From Sphingobium lactosutens DS20 (GTDB taxonomy: Bacteria; Pseudomonadota; Alphaproteobacteria; Sphingomonadales; Sphingomonadaceae), in assembly GCF_000445105.1 (NCBI RefSeq), contig NZ_ATDP01000081.1, forward strand, positions 1 to 64,000: a stretch of 64,000 nucleotides of DNA, read 5' to 3'. Position numbers and translations under genes: made by a program. This document shows, one piece after another, positions 63,029-64,000 of the stretch; position 1 is the first letter of the stretch; the number at the start of each line of letters is the position of its first letter. The notes beneath the pieces are model-generated. The model was not told where the DNA came from and did not search any database. It worked only from the letters and a program-made list of their open reading frames with translations.

Positions 63029-63937
63029 TCAGAAATCATATGTCAGGGTTAGCCGGCTGAGCGTGTCGAAATCCCGGGCGGCCAACACCGTCTCGGACTC
63101 ATATTGGATATTGTATGAGAAGGCGGCCGACCAACGCGTGCTCACCTTTGTTTCCAGCGAAGTCAGGGCATTCAGCGTATAGACGTCGCTTTCGGCATAG
63201 CCCGACGCCGTCTGCTTGAAAGTCAGGGTCGGACTGGCGCGCCAGGCCAGTGCCATGGAGCCGCGCGCGCCCAATTTGGTTTCGCGTTCCCCGATCAGAT
63301 ATTTCACATGACGGATCGACGGGCCGATATCGGCCGAAAGGTCCACGGGCTTGCTGACGATCAGCTTGTACCCAACGCCCGCCGACGCCGTGTAGCGTTC
63401 GGCATAGCCGATCGAGGTGTCGCGTTCGAATTGGGCAAGGCCATAGGCAAAGCCCCTTGGATCAAATTCATAGCGCGGCTCGTAGCCGGCGAAGTAGCGT
63501 TCGCGCGACGTCACGCCATTGGCGCGGCGATAATCGGCGCTGGCCGTCAATTTGTGCGTCCATTGAATACCGGTGCGCGTGGCGGTGGCCGATGCGCTGA
63601 TCCCCAATTCGCTGGTCGACCCAGTGGACCGGAACCCCCCAGCCTCGATCCGGCCGGTCCACAGGTCACCAATGCCGGCTTCGCGGATGACGGTTTCATG
63701 CGTCGCCTTGGTCCGTTCCTTCCAGCTGTTGACCATGCGCTGGATCTGGTCGGCCGATGCTGGATTGGTCTGCTTGGCGATTTTTGCGACGGTCGCGATA
63801 TCGGTTTCGTTGCCATTGGCGATGGCGGCTTCCAGCATCTCGCGCACGGCCGCTGGCAATAGCGCATCCTCCGCGGCTTTAGCGGTGACGGGCAGGGCGG
63901 CGAGAGAGAGCGATAACGGTAACAGGACGGCGCGCAT
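63029..63937 (-). CDS. DUF481-family outer membrane protein
   Basis: A 302-residue protein from ATG 63937 (GAGGGG upstream) with a signal peptide (about 1-22, ending TAKA). Residues 25-85 are helical; from about 100 on there are alternating strands of a beta barrel, ending in LTLTYDF with a terminal aromatic residue. This matches the DUF481 / YdiY salt-induced outer membrane family. The role is not known. The last 65 bp of the window are the upstream region. Confidence 0.85.
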   Translation of the reverse strand: MRAVLLPLSLSLAALPVTAKAAEDALLPAAVREMLEAAIANGNETDIATVAKIAKQTNPASADQIQRMVNSWKERTKATHETVIREAGIGDLWTGRIEAGGFRSTGSTSELGISASATATRTGIQWTHKLTASADYRRANGVTSRERYFAGYEPRYEFDPRGFAYGLAQFERDTSIGYAERYTASAGVGYKLIVSKPVDLSADIGPSIRHVKYLIGERETKLGARGSMALAWRASPTLTFKQTASGYAESDVYTLNALTSLETKVSTRWSAAFSYNIQYESETVLAARDFDTLSRLTLTYDF

Positions 63938-64000
63938 GGCGCCCCTCATATCGAATCGACCGCGAAAATTAACCCCTTTCGCGGCGAAAAGATCAGATAA

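Overview
The window reads as chromosomal DNA of a high-GC alphaproteobacterium, most likely a sphingomonad (Sphingobium/Sphingomonas type). Grounds: the style of the core genes (glyQ and glyS as separate genes, ppdK, rplY, pth, cobQ, astA/astB), the palindromic intergenic repeats, and F-type conjugation genes of the kind found on sphingomonad plasmids. This is an inference from gene content; no 16S gene is present.

Positions 1 to about 38,507 look like the right-hand part of one large genomic island. Its right edge is a tyrosine integrase (37061-38353) followed by the 3' part of a tRNA-Leu(CAA) gene (38508-38560), which fits a displaced attachment site. The intact tRNA should lie to the left of the window. 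The island carries: a near-complete IS21-family element (1-2501) whose right end cuts a StyB-like flavin reductase; a styrene-oxide-isomerase-like gene and an OmpW porin; an EmrAB-TolC-type efflux operon with a MarR regulator and repeated promoter motifs; a luciferase-like monooxygenase gene cut by a 1.4 kb unit, which is a pyrF gene between two perfect 58-bp inverted repeats; a catabolic and regulatory block at 12-27.6 kb (SDR, hydroxyacyl-CoA dehydrogenase, family III CoA-transferase, lipocalin-like protein, NDH-2, aldehyde and alcohol dehydrogenases, thioesterase, LysR, two AraC, TetR, ECF sigma); HU; a three-gene Phd / PIN / nucleotidyltransferase-HEPN operon; and a decayed conjugation region (traG intact, traH lacking its 5' part, only the 3' end of the traI relaxase, plus an Mrr-like protein and a lytic transglycosylase). 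The island can probably no longer transfer itself.

Positions 38.7-47.2 kb hold a complete type I secretion locus: TolC-like outer membrane protein, ABC exporter, HlyD-type adaptor, a small lipoprotein, and a 1092-residue serralysin-like RTX metalloprotease as its probable substrate. A 250-bp AT-rich segment precedes the protease gene.

From 47.2 kb to the end the genes look like core chromosome: pth and rplY, two tandem TraB/GumN proteins, glyQ-glyS, ppdK, two identical tRNA-Arg(ACG) genes, cobQ, an arginine-succinyltransferase operon (M20 peptidase, astA, astB), and a DUF481 outer membrane protein. glyS carries two in-frame palindromic repeat insertions, and a third repeat cluster sits between glyQ and glyS.

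The strongest observations beyond ordinary annotation are the 29-bp site shared, 27/29, between the SDR and TetR promoters 11 kb apart; the inverted-repeat-bounded pyrF unit; the palindromic insertions inside glyS; the Phd-PIN-NTase/HEPN operon; and the IS21-truncated styB-like remnant directly before the styC-like gene.
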